DNA from: an uncultured Bacteroidota bacterium
GTDB lineage: Bacteria > Bacteroidota > Bacteroidia > Chitinophagales > Chitinophagaceae
Length of the DNA stretch: 64,000 bases
Direction of reading: 5' to 3'
NCBI GenBank assembly: GCA_903882805.1
Contig: CAIRYK010000084.1
Location: 1-64,000, forward strand
In this document: piece by piece, positions 1 through 9,115 of the stretch
Layout of the letters: each line of letters opens with the position of its first letter
Position numbering within the stretch: position 1 is the stretch's first letter
The notes under the pieces: model-generated
Database searches by the model: none
What the model was told of the DNA's origin: nothing
What the model saw: only the letters and a program-made list of their open reading frames with translations
Position numbers and translations under genes: made by a program

Positions 1-4
1 AATT

Positions 5-1351
5 ATGAAAAATATTATATTTATAATTTTTTGCTTTTTATTTTCGAACTATACATCTAATGCGCAATCGATAACAACAATTGCGGGCAAAGGAACAGTT
101 GGCTTTAGCGGAGATGGCGGACAAGCTACCAATGCAGAATTTAAAGGTTTAAGAGGCATTGCAATAGACCAATCAAGAAACATATATATAGCAGATGCCG
201 TAAATAATCGAATCCGGAAAATTAATACTTTAGGTGTTATTACAACGGTTGTGGGCAACGGAACTTCGGTTTACACTGGAGATGGTGGGCAAGCAACAGC
301 TGCTGGCCTGGTGTATCCAATAGGTATTGCTGTTGATAAATTCGGCAATCTTTATATTGGGGACGCAAACAATCATCGTGTTCGTAAAGTAAATGTATCC
401 GGCGTTATTTCAACTATTGCAGGGACAGGGTTTGGCTCACCAGGCCCTGGTGCCTATTCAGGCGATGGTGGTCTCGCAACTGCTGCGCAATTGAATGGAC
501 CTAATGGGATAGCAATAGATAGTAATGGGAATGTGTACATTATAGATATCGACAACTACAGAATACGAAAAATAAAACCCAATGGTATAATTTCAACGAT
601 TGCAGGAAATGGCAGCAGGGGTTACAGCGGAGATGGGGGTCTAGCGACTATGGCTCAAATATACCCAAATGGCGACCTTGTGGTAGACAAATACGGAAAT
701 GTTATTTTTTGCGATTATGGCAATTACTGCATTCGAAAAGTTGACACTATGGGAATTATTACCACAATTGCAGGTACAGGAATTGGTGGATATACAGGCG
801 ATAATGGTCCTGCAACTTTGGCAAAAGTAGGAAATCCAGCAGGTATAGATATCAATAAATACGGCGACATATATTTTAGCGATGGTCCCCAAAATCATAT
901 TCGCAAAATTAATACCGCAGGTATTATTACTACTGTAGCGGGCAATGGTACGGCCGGCTTTAGTGGCGACGGCGGACCTGCGATAGCTGCAGCATTAAAA
1001 AACGCATATGGTGTAGCGGTAGATAGTACCAGTGCTATCTACTTTGCTGATTTTGGCAATGTGCGTATCCGCAAAATCAGCTCTACAGTTTTCGTAAGCC
1101 CTGTAAATATTGTGCAGCAGACCATAAACCTATACCCTAACCCTGCAACCAACTACATAACAATTGATAACCCGGAGCATGCAGGTAACAGCTATGCTAT
1201 ATACAATTTGTTTGGGCAAAAGGTACTATCAGGGAGTTTGGGTATTGGTAAACAGGACATTGCTGTACGCGACCTTGCCAATGGCACGTATTGTATAAGT
1301 TTTTTTAATGAAAGTGGCGGTTTTGAAAATAAGTTTTTTGTTAAGCAATAA
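5..1351 (+). CDS. Secreted NHL-repeat beta-propeller with T9SS sorting domain
   Basis: Residues 1-20 form a Sec signal peptide ending in NAQS. Residues 22-375 are about six copies of a 55-60 residue unit with the hallmark blocks ITTIAGxG, GDGGxAT, GIAxD, GNxYIxD and RIRKI, which is the NHL-type beta-propeller pattern. From about residue 385 there is a type A T9SS C-terminal sorting domain (NLYPNPA, then YNLFGQKV, then FFVKQ at the end). The protein should therefore cross the outer membrane by type IX secretion and be released or anchored at the surface. NHL propellers usually bind proteins, sugars or nucleic acids; no catalytic residues are visible, so the ligand is unknown. The ATG lies four bases into the window, so the promoter is not seen. 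Confidence 0.9.
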   Translation: MKNIIFIIFCFLFSNYTSNAQSITTIAGKGTVGFSGDGGQATNAEFKGLRGIAIDQSRNIYIADAVNNRIRKINTLGVITTVVGNGTSVYTGDGGQATAAGLVYPIGIAVDKFGNLYIGDANNHRVRKVNVSGVISTIAGTGFGSPGPGAYSGDGGLATAAQLNGPNGIAIDSNGNVYIIDIDNYRIRKIKPNGIISTIAGNGSRGYSGDGGLATMAQIYPNGDLVVDKYGNVIFCDYGNYCIRKVDTMGIITTIAGTGIGGYTGDNGPATLAKVGNPAGIDINKYGDIYFSDGPQNHIRKINTAGIITTVAGNGTAGFSGDGGPAIAAALKNAYGVAVDSTSAIYFADFGNVRIRKISSTVFVSPVNIVQQTINLYPNPATNYITIDNPEHAGNSYAIYNLFGQKVLSGSLGIGKQDIAVRDLANGTYCISFFNESGGFENKFFVKQ

Positions 1352-1386
1352 AAAACCCACTACTTTGTTACTATTCCATAAAAGCA

Positions 1387-1418
1387 ATTGCCCGTAAGCT
1401 ACAGCCTACGGGCAATTA
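1387..1418. terminator. Bidirectional terminator hairpin between convergent genes
   Basis: A perfect 11-bp inverted repeat (AATTGCCCGTA at 1387-1397, TACGGGCAATT at 1408-1418) with a 10-base loop is followed by ACTTTTAT. It lies between the convergent NHL gene and pyrH and could end transcription from both sides. The T-run is modest. Confidence 0.6.
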
Positions 1419-1534
1419 CTTTTATAAACTAAATATATTAATGCAAGCAAAACAAAAAGTACGCTTTACAAACCACTAACTGCAACCACTCGCGACTATC
1501 TACTATATACAAACGACTAAATACTAAATAAAAT

Positions 1535-2245
1535 CTAACTCACCAATGTACCTATCTGGCTGCCGGTTACTACGCTCAGCAAATTGCCGGAAGTGTTCAT
1601 ATCAAACACTATTATAGGCAAGTTGTTTTCCTGACAAAGTGTAAACGCGGTCATATCCATTACTTTCAGGTTTTTACTGATTACTTCCTGAAAAGAAAGC
1701 GTTTCGAAACGGGTAGCAGTAGGGTCTTTCTCCGGGTCGGCTGTGTATATACCATCTACTCTTGTGCCCTTCAGTATCACCTTAGCGCCTATTTCTATTG
1801 CCCTAAGAGAGCCAGCAGTATCGGTAGTAAAATAGGGGTTGCCTGTGCCTGCGCCAAAGATAACCACCCTACCCTTTTCCAGGTGGCGAATGGCTCTGCG
1901 GCGAATGTATGGTTCGGCTACCTGCTCCATTTTTATAGCGCTCTGCAACCGGGTGTTTACACCTTCTTTTTCAAGGGCAGCCTGTAGCGCCATACCGTTT
2001 ATTACGGTAGCCAGCATACCCATATAGTCGCCCTGGGCGCGCTCTATACCGGTCTCGGCTTCGTTCATTCCCCTATATATATTTCCACCGCCTATTACTA
2101 TTGCCACCTGTACGCCTATATTTGTTATCATTTTAATCTCTCTGGCGTATTGTTCCAGCATTTTTGAATCAATACCATAGTTTTTGTCGCCCATCAGCGA
2201 CTCGCCGGAAAGCTTTAAAAGGATTCTGTTATACTTGGGGAGCAT
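1535..2245 (-). CDS. pyrH: UMP kinase PyrH
   Basis: This cytosolic amino-acid-kinase-fold enzyme phosphorylates UMP to UDP with ATP and commits pyrimidines to UTP/CTP synthesis. The start used here is the ATG at 2245 (236 aa, starting [15 protein letters not shown]), the usual family N-terminus. A longer version starting at 2284 would add 13 atypical residues and overlap the divergent neighbour. Diagnostic motifs are LKLSGESL near the N-terminus, [23 protein letters not shown] and the C-terminal [20 protein letters not shown]. Length matches bacterial PyrH (about 235-245 aa). In many bacteria pyrH sits with tsf, rpsB and frr; here it is alone, divergent from a membrane protein gene. Confidence 0.96.
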   Translation of the reverse strand: MLPKYNRILLKLSGESLMGDKNYGIDSKMLEQYAREIKMITNIGVQVAIVIGGGNIYRGMNEAETGIERAQGDYMGMLATVINGMALQAALEKEGVNTRLQSAIKMEQVAEPYIRRRAIRHLEKGRVVIFGAGTGNPYFTTDTAGSLRAIEIGAKVILKGTRVDGIYTADPEKDPTATRFETLSFQEVISKNLKVMDMTAFTLCQENNLPIIVFDMNTSGNLLSVVTGSQIGTLVS

Positions 2246-2311
2246 AAATTGCGTTGTTATTTTAATTGAAGAAACTGGGTGCAAAGTAAGAAAAAAAAGT
2301 CCACTGTTTTT

Positions 2312-3766
2312 ATGACCGAGCCGGGTAATGGTATTTTAAATTCAACGGCCAACAACATTTTATACCAAAAGTTGTACCGTTTCGGCTTCATTGCCTATGT
2401 GGTTATGTTGGTTCTTTCGGTGCTGTTTTTCAAAGAACGAACCATATTGCTGGATAGTGCATACACACTCTTTAATATAGCTAAAGACAGTTCTTTCGCC
2501 ATCAATATCTCGCGGCTCGGTTCGCTGTTCACACAGGTTTTCCCGTTGTTGGCAGTTAAGGCAGGCGGCTCGGTAGATGCGCTAATGATGAGTTATTCGG
2601 TCGGGTTCATAGTGTTTTATCTGCTCGGCTATATGGTTTGCGGCTCACTGCTACGCCGGTACGACTATGCTATTGCCCTACTGCTGTTTCATATATTGTT
2701 TGTATCCGAGACCTTCTATTACATACCATCCGAGCTACCACAGGGCGTTACTTTCTTGTTCATTGTATTTTCGCTACTGCCGCCCGGCAACTCGCTGCAG
2801 GTGCAAAACAAACTTCGATTGGCCATAACCGCAGTGTGCATTGTTATCGCTACCTTTTTTCATCCTATGGTAGCCGTAGTATGGCTGTATGCTGTAGTTT
2901 TCTTTTGGTTGCGGCAGCGGCAGGCCGCTATACCCAAATCGCTGGCGTTGGCGTCGGCGGTGTTTTTTGTAGCAGTTATCATCAAATCGGCCACACTGAA
3001 AACCCAGTATGATGCGCACTCCATGAGCGGCCTTAAAAATTTCTGGCTGCTTTTCCCAAACTATTTCACTACCTATTCTAATAAACTGTTTTTACAAAAC
3101 GTAGTCGCCAAATACTGCTGGATACCCCTGTGCACTACCCTGATTATAGCACACTACTACAGGAGCCGGCAATACCTACAAGGTCTGGTTTTTGCAGCGT
3201 CAATGATTGGGTACTTTTTTCTGGTAAACATCTCCTACCCTACGCCCGACACGCCCTCCTATTATCGCGAAAACCTTTATCTGCCGCTCGGCTTTTTTAT
3301 GGCTTTATCGCTCGTGTTCGATGTGCTTCCCTCGCTGCATGCGCGGCAAATGGCTTTGCCGTTTTTTATGCTTATTGTTGTTTCCGGCGGTATCCGCTTT
3401 TATACCAACCATAATGCATTTACCGACCGCCTCAACTGGCAGCGCGCATTTATGCAGCAAAACGGCGACAGAAAAGTAATAGCCGACGCACAAAAAACAA
3501 ACGCCGGCATACTGCAAATGCTGTGGGGTACCCCCTACGAATTTTGGCTGCTATCTACCAGCGAGCGCCGGCTATCGGCGTCCATCATCATAGATGCCGA
3601 CCCGCATCACCGCGATTGGGCTCGCGATGTAAACAAGTGCCTGATCGTAAACTGGAATATGTGGTACTACCACGACCTCAACCCTAAGTATTTCCGATAC
3701 CCGGATTCAGTATCTATCTATGTGGTAGACCCTGAAGTAATGCCTGTGCACATAAACCAACGCTAA
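2312..3766 (+). CDS. Polytopic membrane protein of unknown function
   Basis: The protein is about 484 aa from the ATG at 2312; a GTG at 2279 would add 11 Lys/Ser-rich residues. It has roughly ten hydrophobic segments spread over residues 20-380, followed by a soluble C-terminal part of about 100 residues. The overall shape (short N-terminal tail, first helix, then an extracytoplasmic loop rich in charged and Ser residues, many helices, soluble tail) resembles GT-C type membrane glycosyltransferases or O-antigen-related proteins, but no catalytic Asp motif can be pointed to with confidence. It is divergent from pyrH and ends 7 bases from the convergent map gene. Confidence 0.7.
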   Translation: MTEPGNGILNSTANNILYQKLYRFGFIAYVVMLVLSVLFFKERTILLDSAYTLFNIAKDSSFAINISRLGSLFTQVFPLLAVKAGGSVDALMMSYSVGFIVFYLLGYMVCGSLLRRYDYAIALLLFHILFVSETFYYIPSELPQGVTFLFIVFSLLPPGNSLQVQNKLRLAITAVCIVIATFFHPMVAVVWLYAVVFFWLRQRQAAIPKSLALASAVFFVAVIIKSATLKTQYDAHSMSGLKNFWLLFPNYFTTYSNKLFLQNVVAKYCWIPLCTTLIIAHYYRSRQYLQGLVFAASMIGYFFLVNISYPTPDTPSYYRENLYLPLGFFMALSLVFDVLPSLHARQMALPFFMLIVVSGGIRFYTNHNAFTDRLNWQRAFMQQNGDRKVIADAQKTNAGILQMLWGTPYEFWLLSTSERRLSASIIIDADPHHRDWARDVNKCLIVNWNMWYYHDLNPKYFRYPDSVSIYVVDPEVMPVHINQR

Positions 3767-3773
3767 GCGCTGT

Positions 3774-4538
3774 TTAGTTCCAGATGCCGTTGTTTTCGGT
3801 AAGTATTATGGGCATGCCGTCTGTTACTACTATGGTATGTTCGTGTTGTGCCATATATCCACCCTTTTCGCCTACCATGATCCAGCCGTCGCGTAGTGTT
3901 TTAGCATACGACGAATTGGTAGATATAAATGTTTCTATAGCAACAACCGAGTTTTTCTTAAATCTGGTGAGGTTAAGGCGGTCAGGGTAATTGGCTATTT
4001 CGCTTGGCTCCTCGTGCAGGCTTCTACCCACTCCGTGTCCGGTAAGGTTTTTTATTACCTTGTAGCCCTGCTTTTTTGCTTCGGTTTCTATTAGATGTCC
4101 TATGTCCGATATCCGAACCCCGCCCCTAATATTTGTTATCGCTTTTTTCAATATTGCTTTCGATGTATCTACCAGCCGTTGATGCCCATTTGTATCCTCG
4201 CCCAGCACAAACGATGCGCCATTATCTGACCAAAAGCCATTCTTTTCAGCCGAAACGTCGATATTTATCAGGTCGCCTGTTTTTAGAATACGGCTTCGCG
4301 ATGGTATGCCATGGCAAAACTCATTGTCTACACTTATACAGGTGCAACCGGGAAACTTGTAGGTATAATAAGGAGCAGATTTTGCGCCATGCCGGTGTAA
4401 GATGTTAGCGCCATAATCGTCCAGTTCCTTGGTCGACATGCCGGGGCGCGCATATTCTTTCATTTGTTTCAGGGCATAAGCTACTACCTCGCTCACATCC
4501 TTCATTCCTGTCATTTCCGATTCTTTTGTTATCGACAT
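3774..4538 (-). CDS. map: Type I methionine aminopeptidase
   Basis: This enzyme removes the initiator methionine from nascent proteins using a two-metal (pita-bread fold) centre. The five metal ligands are visible: Asp in INIDVSAEKNG, Asp in WSDNGASF, His in GHGVGRSLHEEP, Glu in VAIETFIS and Glu in QHEHT. The substrate-binding His is in DNEFCHGIPS. The chosen ATG at 4538 gives 254 aa, the standard type Ia length; the open frame runs 33 codons further upstream but that stretch does not look like MAP. There is no N-terminal zinc-finger extension. It is a single gene convergent with the membrane protein gene. Confidence 0.95.
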   Translation of the reverse strand: MSITKESEMTGMKDVSEVVAYALKQMKEYARPGMSTKELDDYGANILHRHGAKSAPYYTYKFPGCTCISVDNEFCHGIPSRSRILKTGDLINIDVSAEKNGFWSDNGASFVLGEDTNGHQRLVDTSKAILKKAITNIRGGVRISDIGHLIETEAKKQGYKVIKNLTGHGVGRSLHEEPSEIANYPDRLNLTRFKKNSVVAIETFISTNSSYAKTLRDGWIMVGEKGGYMAQHEHTIVVTDGMPIILTENNGIWN

Positions 4539-4999
4539 AGTACTTGCAATATTTAGGCAGCCGTGATAATATGGGCGCCTATTTACGAATGGCAACCCAA
4601 AACCATTTACCTGCCAGGACGGTAAATTAAAGTACAAAGGTATTGAATAGCCGAAATAATAGCTCAGTACTGTGGTTTACCAGAAGTGCTGGGACCTGTA
4701 ACAATCTACCAGGAAGAAATGGCAACGAAAGACAGCAATAAAACAAAAATTGCGCTTAAGTAATACTATAGACCTATGACGCCAATAGCTCGATACACCT
4801 CATAGCAGCCAAATAACAAATTAACAGACACCTACAATTGACTGAGAGCGCTTCCCGATTTTGGTATGTTTGTGCGATAACACCATAAATATCAGATAAG
4901 CTACTGTCGCAAACTCACCGACATACGCACCTTACGCATTAACAATCTGTAAGTAAATAACATCTGTAAAATTAATGCCCAATTTACCGGTTTAAGTAT
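4539..4999. other. Intergenic region between map and pckA, no gene seen
   Basis: About 460 bases between divergent genes. It is AT-rich and holds only ORFs shorter than about 15 codons. No RNA gene or strong hairpin was recognised. It presumably holds the promoters of both neighbours. Confidence 0.5.
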
Positions 5000-5007
5000 T
5001 ATTTTTG
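5000..5007 (+). promoter_or_regulatory. Bacteroidota -7 box upstream of pckA
   Basis: TATTTTTG matches the TAnnTTTG consensus and lies 34 bases before the pckA ATG. No clear TTTG -33 element is present at the usual spacing. Confidence 0.45.
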
Positions 5008-5041
5008 CGCCCTGTAATTTTATTTCATAAAAAGATAACGT

Positions 5042-6649
5042 ATGCAAGAATTTGGCAAAAAAAATCCGTCGGTTAACTTAGCTGACCTGGGTATCAACGT
5101 TGCTGTCGCACATTGGAATCTCAGTCCCGATGAGCTGGTTGCAAAAACTTTGGAATTAGGACAAGGAACACTTAACGATACAGGCGCGCTATGTGTAAAT
5201 ACCGGAAAATTCACCGGACGCTCCCCCAAAGACAAGTTTACTGTAAAGGATGCAATAACAGAAGATAGCGTAGATTGGGGCGATGTAAACATCCCGTTTT
5301 CTCCGGAAGCCTTCGACAAGCTTTACGACAAAGTTTGCGCTTACATGGCTGGCAAAGAAGTTTGGGTGCGCGACTCGTATGCATGCGCAGCTCCTGAATT
5401 CCGCCTGAACGTGAGAGTTATTAACGAAACGCCATGGGCCAATTTGTTTTGCAACGATCTTTTCCTGCGCCCAACGGAAGCAGAAATAGAAACACAACAT
5501 CACGACTGGTTGATTCTGCAAGCTCCAGGCTTTGAAGCCGATCCAGCTGCAGACGGCACACGTCAGGGCAACTTCACCATCGTTAACTTCACCCGCAAAA
5601 TCATCATGATTGGCGGTTCAGCTTATACCGGCGAAATGAAGAAAGGCATCTTCGGCGTGCTCAACTTCATCCTCCCGCATCAGCACAAAGTACTCAGTAT
5701 GCACTGCTCTGCCAACGAAGGTAAAGACGGAGACGTAGCGCTGTTCTTTGGTCTTAGCGGCACTGGTAAAACTACACTAAGCGCAGACCCCGACAGAGCC
5801 CTGATAGGCGACGACGAACATGGCTGGGCTGAAAATCTGGTATTCAACTTCGAAGGCGGCTGCTATGCTAAATGTATAGACCTGACCGAAGAAAAAGAAC
5901 CGCAGATATATGCTGCTATCAAACCAGGCACACTGCTGGAAAACATCAAGTTCTTCCCTGACACTAAAACGGTCGACTATTCAGACGCAAGCATAACAGA
6001 AAACACCCGCGCTGCATATCCTATCGACTTCATCAGCAATTCTAAAGAGCCTTCTTATGGCGGACAGCCAAAGAATGTGTTCTTCCTTACCTGCGATGCG
6101 TTTGGTATACTGCCTCCTATTTCTAAGCTCACTAAGGCTCAGGCTATGTACCACTTCATTAGCGGCTATACTGCAAAGGTAGCAGGCACTGAAGTAGGCG
6201 TTACCGAACCACAGACAACATTCTCTGCTTGTTTTGGTCGCGTATTCCTGCCATTGCACCCAACCAAGTACGCTGAACTGCTGGGCAAGAAACTGGAAGA
6301 AGATGCTAACGTAAACGTATGGCTCATCAACACAGGTTGGAGCGGCGGCGCATATGGCACCGGTAGCCGTATGAAACTGAGATATACACGCTCAATGATT
6401 ACAGCAGCTATGACTGGCAAACTGGACGATGTAAACTTCCAGCCGCATCCGGTATTCGGCGTTATGATGCCAGATACAGTAGCTGATGTTCCGTCAGAAA
6501 TACTGAACCCACGCAACACATGGGCCGACAAAGAAGCCTACGACAAGAAAGCAAACGACCTCGCAAAACTGTTTGTGAAAAACTTTGCTAAGTATGCCGA
6601 TCAGGCAAACGACGAGATCCGTTCTGCGGCTCCGGTGGTATCTGAATAG
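5042..6649 (+). CDS. pckA: ATP-dependent phosphoenolpyruvate carboxykinase
   Basis: This enzyme converts oxaloacetate plus ATP to phosphoenolpyruvate and CO2, the entry step of gluconeogenesis; in some Bacteroidota it also runs in the carboxylating direction. The 535-aa length is normal for the ATP form. Visible motifs are TGRSPKDKF (oxaloacetate-binding Arg60), the kinase-1a P-loop GLSGTGKT at residues 237-244, the kinase-2 metal-binding Asp pair in IGDDEHGW (257-258), FEGGCYAK, and the Arg-containing ENTRAAYP adenine-binding region. The P-loop with GTGKT separates it from the GTP-type enzyme. It is monocistronic, with a strong hairpin just after the stop. Confidence 0.97.
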   Translation: MQEFGKKNPSVNLADLGINVAVAHWNLSPDELVAKTLELGQGTLNDTGALCVNTGKFTGRSPKDKFTVKDAITEDSVDWGDVNIPFSPEAFDKLYDKVCAYMAGKEVWVRDSYACAAPEFRLNVRVINETPWANLFCNDLFLRPTEAEIETQHHDWLILQAPGFEADPAADGTRQGNFTIVNFTRKIIMIGGSAYTGEMKKGIFGVLNFILPHQHKVLSMHCSANEGKDGDVALFFGLSGTGKTTLSADPDRALIGDDEHGWAENLVFNFEGGCYAKCIDLTEEKEPQIYAAIKPGTLLENIKFFPDTKTVDYSDASITENTRAAYPIDFISNSKEPSYGGQPKNVFFLTCDAFGILPPISKLTKAQAMYHFISGYTAKVAGTEVGVTEPQTTFSACFGRVFLPLHPTKYAELLGKKLEEDANVNVWLINTGWSGGAYGTGSRMKLRYTRSMITAAMTGKLDDVNFQPHPVFGVMMPDTVADVPSEILNPRNTWADKEAYDKKANDLAKLFVKNFAKYADQANDEIRSAAPVVSE

Positions 6650-6672
6650 TAAATACAATAGAACTATAATTA

Positions 6673-6708
6673 CAGCGGGCGCATCCTTAGGGTGCGCCCG
6701 CTGTTGTT
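6673..6708 (+). terminator. Terminator after pckA
   Basis: An 11-bp GC-rich perfect stem (CAGCGGGCGCA at 6673-6683, TGCGCCCGCTG at 6693-6703) is followed by TTGTTTG, 24 bases after the pckA stop codon. Confidence 0.7.
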
Positions 6709-6754
6709 TGGGTGGGCTTATACTGTGGGGCATAAAACCGCGCATTTATATGTC

Positions 6755-7042
6755 GATGGGCGTTGCCCATCGCTATGAGATTTTGCCCTTGCAGGGCGTC
6801 GTGGTTTTTTAAAAATCCTCATAATCCATTGGGCAAAGCCCAATAATCTCATAGAATAGGGCAACGCCCTATTAACCACGATACCCTAAATATATTTTCA
6901 CGATGGGCTTCACCCCAATGTCATTAAAATAATCTTTTCAGTAAGCCCGGAACGGGTGATAGAATTATCGAAATCAATGAGTTATAAGTGCAAAGCCCCG
7001 GAGATGTGATAGTATATTTTCCTTAAGTCAATGACATTGGGG
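6755..7042. repeat. Cluster of short palindromes within larger inverted repeats
   Basis: This non-coding patch holds a run of 13-17 nt near-perfect palindromes: GATGGGC-GTT-GCCCATC (6755-6771), GCCCT-TGC-AGGGC (6785-6797), ATTGGGC-AAA-GCCCAAT (6828-6844) and ATAGGGC-AAC-GCCCTAT (6856-6872). Larger inverted arms enclose or join them: CTATGAGATT (6773-6782) against AATCTCATAG (6845-6854), and the 13-bp pair CCCCAATGTCATT (6913-6925) against AATGACATTGGGG (7030-7042). Similar 'GATGGGCTTCACCCCAATGTCATT' type text is scattered in many Bacteroidota genomes and is often mis-called as short hypothetical proteins. No transposase is nearby. Confidence 0.7.
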
Positions 7043-7253
7043 ACAACACCTAAGGCGCATAAGCAATTATATATTAGGTGTTACAAACGGTTAAGCCTTT
7101 ACGTGGCAGCCCATAAATGGCTAGAACCGCTGAACATAAACAATAGCTAAGTACATCTAAAATAGAATTAGTCCTAAAACAAATAATCCGCTCGAGAATA
7201 AAAACTAAATATACTATTACACAACCAATCAAATTTACCGAATCTCGCTCCAA
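7043..7253. other. Intergenic stretch downstream of ctaA
   Basis: About 210 AT-rich bases with no gene. One imperfect hairpin at 7088-7129 (CGGTTaAGCC with GGCTagAACCG) is the only structure seen; its role is unknown. Confidence 0.35.
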
Positions 7254-8303
7254 CTAATTCGCCCATTTCCTTACCACATAAAGATTGATTACCAACCCCA
7301 TAAGCAGGAACATGGCTACCAACTGATGCAACTCGGCAAGGGTTTCAAAAACACCGAAACGACCATGCACTATCAGCGGTGCGCTAATAACGGTGATAAT
7401 ACCCAGCAAAACCTGCCCCGCAACCAAATACAAAGGCCAAACCCTTGTTTTGCGTAGCAAACTCTCTGTGTGAAACTTAGCGGCGGCTGTAGCCCTGAAG
7501 TACCAGCCTACAATCACTATAAGCAGCAGATAGGCCAGACTGCGGTGAATGAATTGCACATTGATTTTATCGCTTATATAGCTCTTATAAGCCAGATTCT
7601 CGGGCACCCACATTGTATTTATTGTCGGCCATGTTGGCGCGCTTATAGCGGCATGCAGCCCAGCCATAAAAGCGCCATAGGTGAGCTGCACAAACAGCAA
7701 TATAATAGCCGCTATGGTAAAATTGTGCAACCCCGGATCTACAATACAGCCTTCATCCGGTATGAGCAGATGTAGCGCAAACCACAAGGTATAACAAGCC
7801 AGTATCATTGCTGAAACGAAGTGCAGAGCAAGTTTGATATGATCTACATACAAGTGGCTATCATTGAGGCCGCTGGCCACCATTATCCAACCTATTAGGC
7901 CCTGTAACCCACCCAGTAAGAACAAAACGACAAAAGGCCGCACCATTTGTTTATCGAAGTATTTTTTGACCATGAAGTACACAAACCCTACCGCAAACAC
8001 AATACCCAGCATGCGGGCCCAAAAACGATGAAACCACTCCCAGAAAAAAATAAATTTAAAATCACTCATCGAGTAGTCGCTGTTCATAAACTTGAACTGC
8101 CCAATGCGTTTATACCCTTCAAAGGCTTCGTTCCACTGACCATCATTGAGGGGAGGTAAAATTCCGAATAACGGATTCCACTTTGTAATCGACAAGCCCG
8201 ACCCAGTCAGGCGCGTTACACCACCCAAAAGCGTTTGTATAATTATCATTATCACACCCGCTATCAACCACCTCGCTACCGCTTTTCTCTTGTGCTGTTC
8301 CAA
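7254..8303 (-). CDS. ctaA: Heme A synthase (COX15/CtaA family)
   Basis: This inner-membrane enzyme oxidises the C8 methyl of heme O to make heme A for aa3-type cytochrome oxidases. It has eight predicted helices. The family signature GGVTRLTGSGLSITKW follows helix 1, and the conserved heme-ligating His residues are in FHRFWAR, DHIKLALHF, IHRSLAY and LHQLVA. There is no ATG before helix 1, so the start must be non-canonical. TTG at 8303 (LEQHKRKAV) gives 349 aa, aligns with the short N-termini of relatives and lies 18 bases after a perfect TAAATTTG box. An alternative TTG at 8372 would place that box inside the gene. No other oxidase-assembly gene is in the window. Confidence 0.92.
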   Translation of the reverse strand: MEQHKRKAVARWLIAGVIMIIIQTLLGGVTRLTGSGLSITKWNPLFGILPPLNDGQWNEAFEGYKRIGQFKFMNSDYSMSDFKFIFFWEWFHRFWARMLGIVFAVGFVYFMVKKYFDKQMVRPFVVLFLLGGLQGLIGWIMVASGLNDSHLYVDHIKLALHFVSAMILACYTLWFALHLLIPDEGCIVDPGLHNFTIAAIILLFVQLTYGAFMAGLHAAISAPTWPTINTMWVPENLAYKSYISDKINVQFIHRSLAYLLLIVIVGWYFRATAAAKFHTESLLRKTRVWPLYLVAGQVLLGIITVISAPLIVHGRFGVFETLAELHQLVAMFLLMGLVINLYVVRKWAN

Positions 8304-8321
8304 AACAGGAATATTTTTTTG

Positions 8322-8329
8322 CAAATTTA
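8322..8329 (-). promoter_or_regulatory. -7 box of ctaA
   Basis: On the minus strand this reads TAAATTTG, an exact TAnnTTTG match 18 bases before the TTG at 8303. It supports the shorter ctaA start. Confidence 0.5.
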
Positions 8330-8735
8330 GTTGTTGTAGAGACACAGTTGCATGAAATATTTGCAAATACAAAAAGCGTGTACCTACCGCATCTTACGCA
8401 TTTACTAATTCTACAATCATAAAAGTGAAACAAAAAATTTGGGGAAATTTTTCCTCAACATATTCCCCACATTGTGCGTGGTTTATACATAGCAATCTAC
8501 GTTATGGAAAGCATAAAAAACGGTGCGAAAAACTAAAAATCGAAAAATAAAAACCGAAACCATTGATTAATAATCTCTTTTGCATAACTTTACAAAAAAT
8601 ACGTATTTTTTGGCTTTGCATGAAAAACAAAAAAAACACAACAAAAAAACATGGCTTAATTATTGGTCTTGTTGCGTTGTTAAGTTCTGATTTTTGTTCA
8701 AAATTTATTGTGCATCCCTAACATTTGAAATTATT
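8330..8735. other. Divergent AT-rich region between ctaA and the HU gene
   Basis: About 400 bases with several A-tracts (for example around 8505-8530 and 8620-8650). An ATG at 8620 opens a 33-codon frame ending at 8721 with a Lys/Thr-rich start and a short hydrophobic run; it has no homology I recognise and is more likely leader sequence than a gene. No RNA gene was seen. Confidence 0.35.
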
Positions 8736-9062
8736 ATGAGAAAAGCAGACATTGTAGGCACCATAGCCGAAAAAACGGGAATACCAAAGGTGGATATTTT
8801 AGTAGCGCTCGAAACTTTCTTCAAAGAGGTTAAAAACTCACTTGAGGAAGGCGAACCGGTGTACGTGCGTGGGTTTGGTAGCTTTATACTTAAAAAGCGC
8901 GCAGCAAAAATAGGACGAAATATAAAAAAGAACGTAGCTGTAGAAATACCTGAGCATTTTATACCAGCCTTTAAACCAGCGAAAGAATTTATACAAGCAG
9001 TTAAAGATTCCAAACACGAACTGGTAGCCCATGAAGACGGCGAACTGGTGGAAAATGATTAA
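8736..9062 (+). CDS. HU/IHF family DNA-binding protein
   Basis: This 108-aa nucleoid protein bends DNA as a dimer. It begins MRKADIVGTIAEKTG, the classic HU helix 1, and has the beta-arm block RGFGSFILKKRAAKIGRNIKKN followed by the conserved PAFKPAKEF. The usual Pro at the arm tip (RNP) is replaced by a Lys-rich IGRNIKKN, as in many Bacteroidota HU paralogs. A tail of about 18 residues after the HU fold is acidic (HEDGELVEND). The ATG at 8736 is chosen over an upstream GTG-type extension at 8694 because the family starts here. It precedes the TPR gene by about 50 bases. Confidence 0.93.
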   Translation: MRKADIVGTIAEKTGIPKVDILVALETFFKEVKNSLEEGEPVYVRGFGSFILKKRAAKIGRNIKKNVAVEIPEHFIPAFKPAKEFIQAVKDSKHELVAHEDGELVEND

Positions 9063-9087
9063 CTGATAAAGGCAAGCGTGGTTTTGC

Positions 9088-9095
9088 TACCTTTG
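9088..9095 (+). promoter_or_regulatory. -7 box of the TPR gene
   Basis: TACCTTTG is an exact TAnnTTTG match 20 bases before the TTG start at 9116 and 25 bases after the HU stop codon. It indicates separate transcription from the HU gene. Confidence 0.5.
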
Positions 9096-9115
9096 CATAG
9101 AAAAATCGAATTTCA

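Noticed and set aside
4720-4762. 14-codon frame in the map-pckA gap
   Set aside because: Too short, no promoter box or hydrophobic pattern to support it.
6585-6812. 75-codon frame ending RYEILPLQGVVVF
   Set aside because: It spans the pckA end, its terminator and the palindrome cluster; such RYEILPLQG type peptides are a known false product of the palindromic repeat family.
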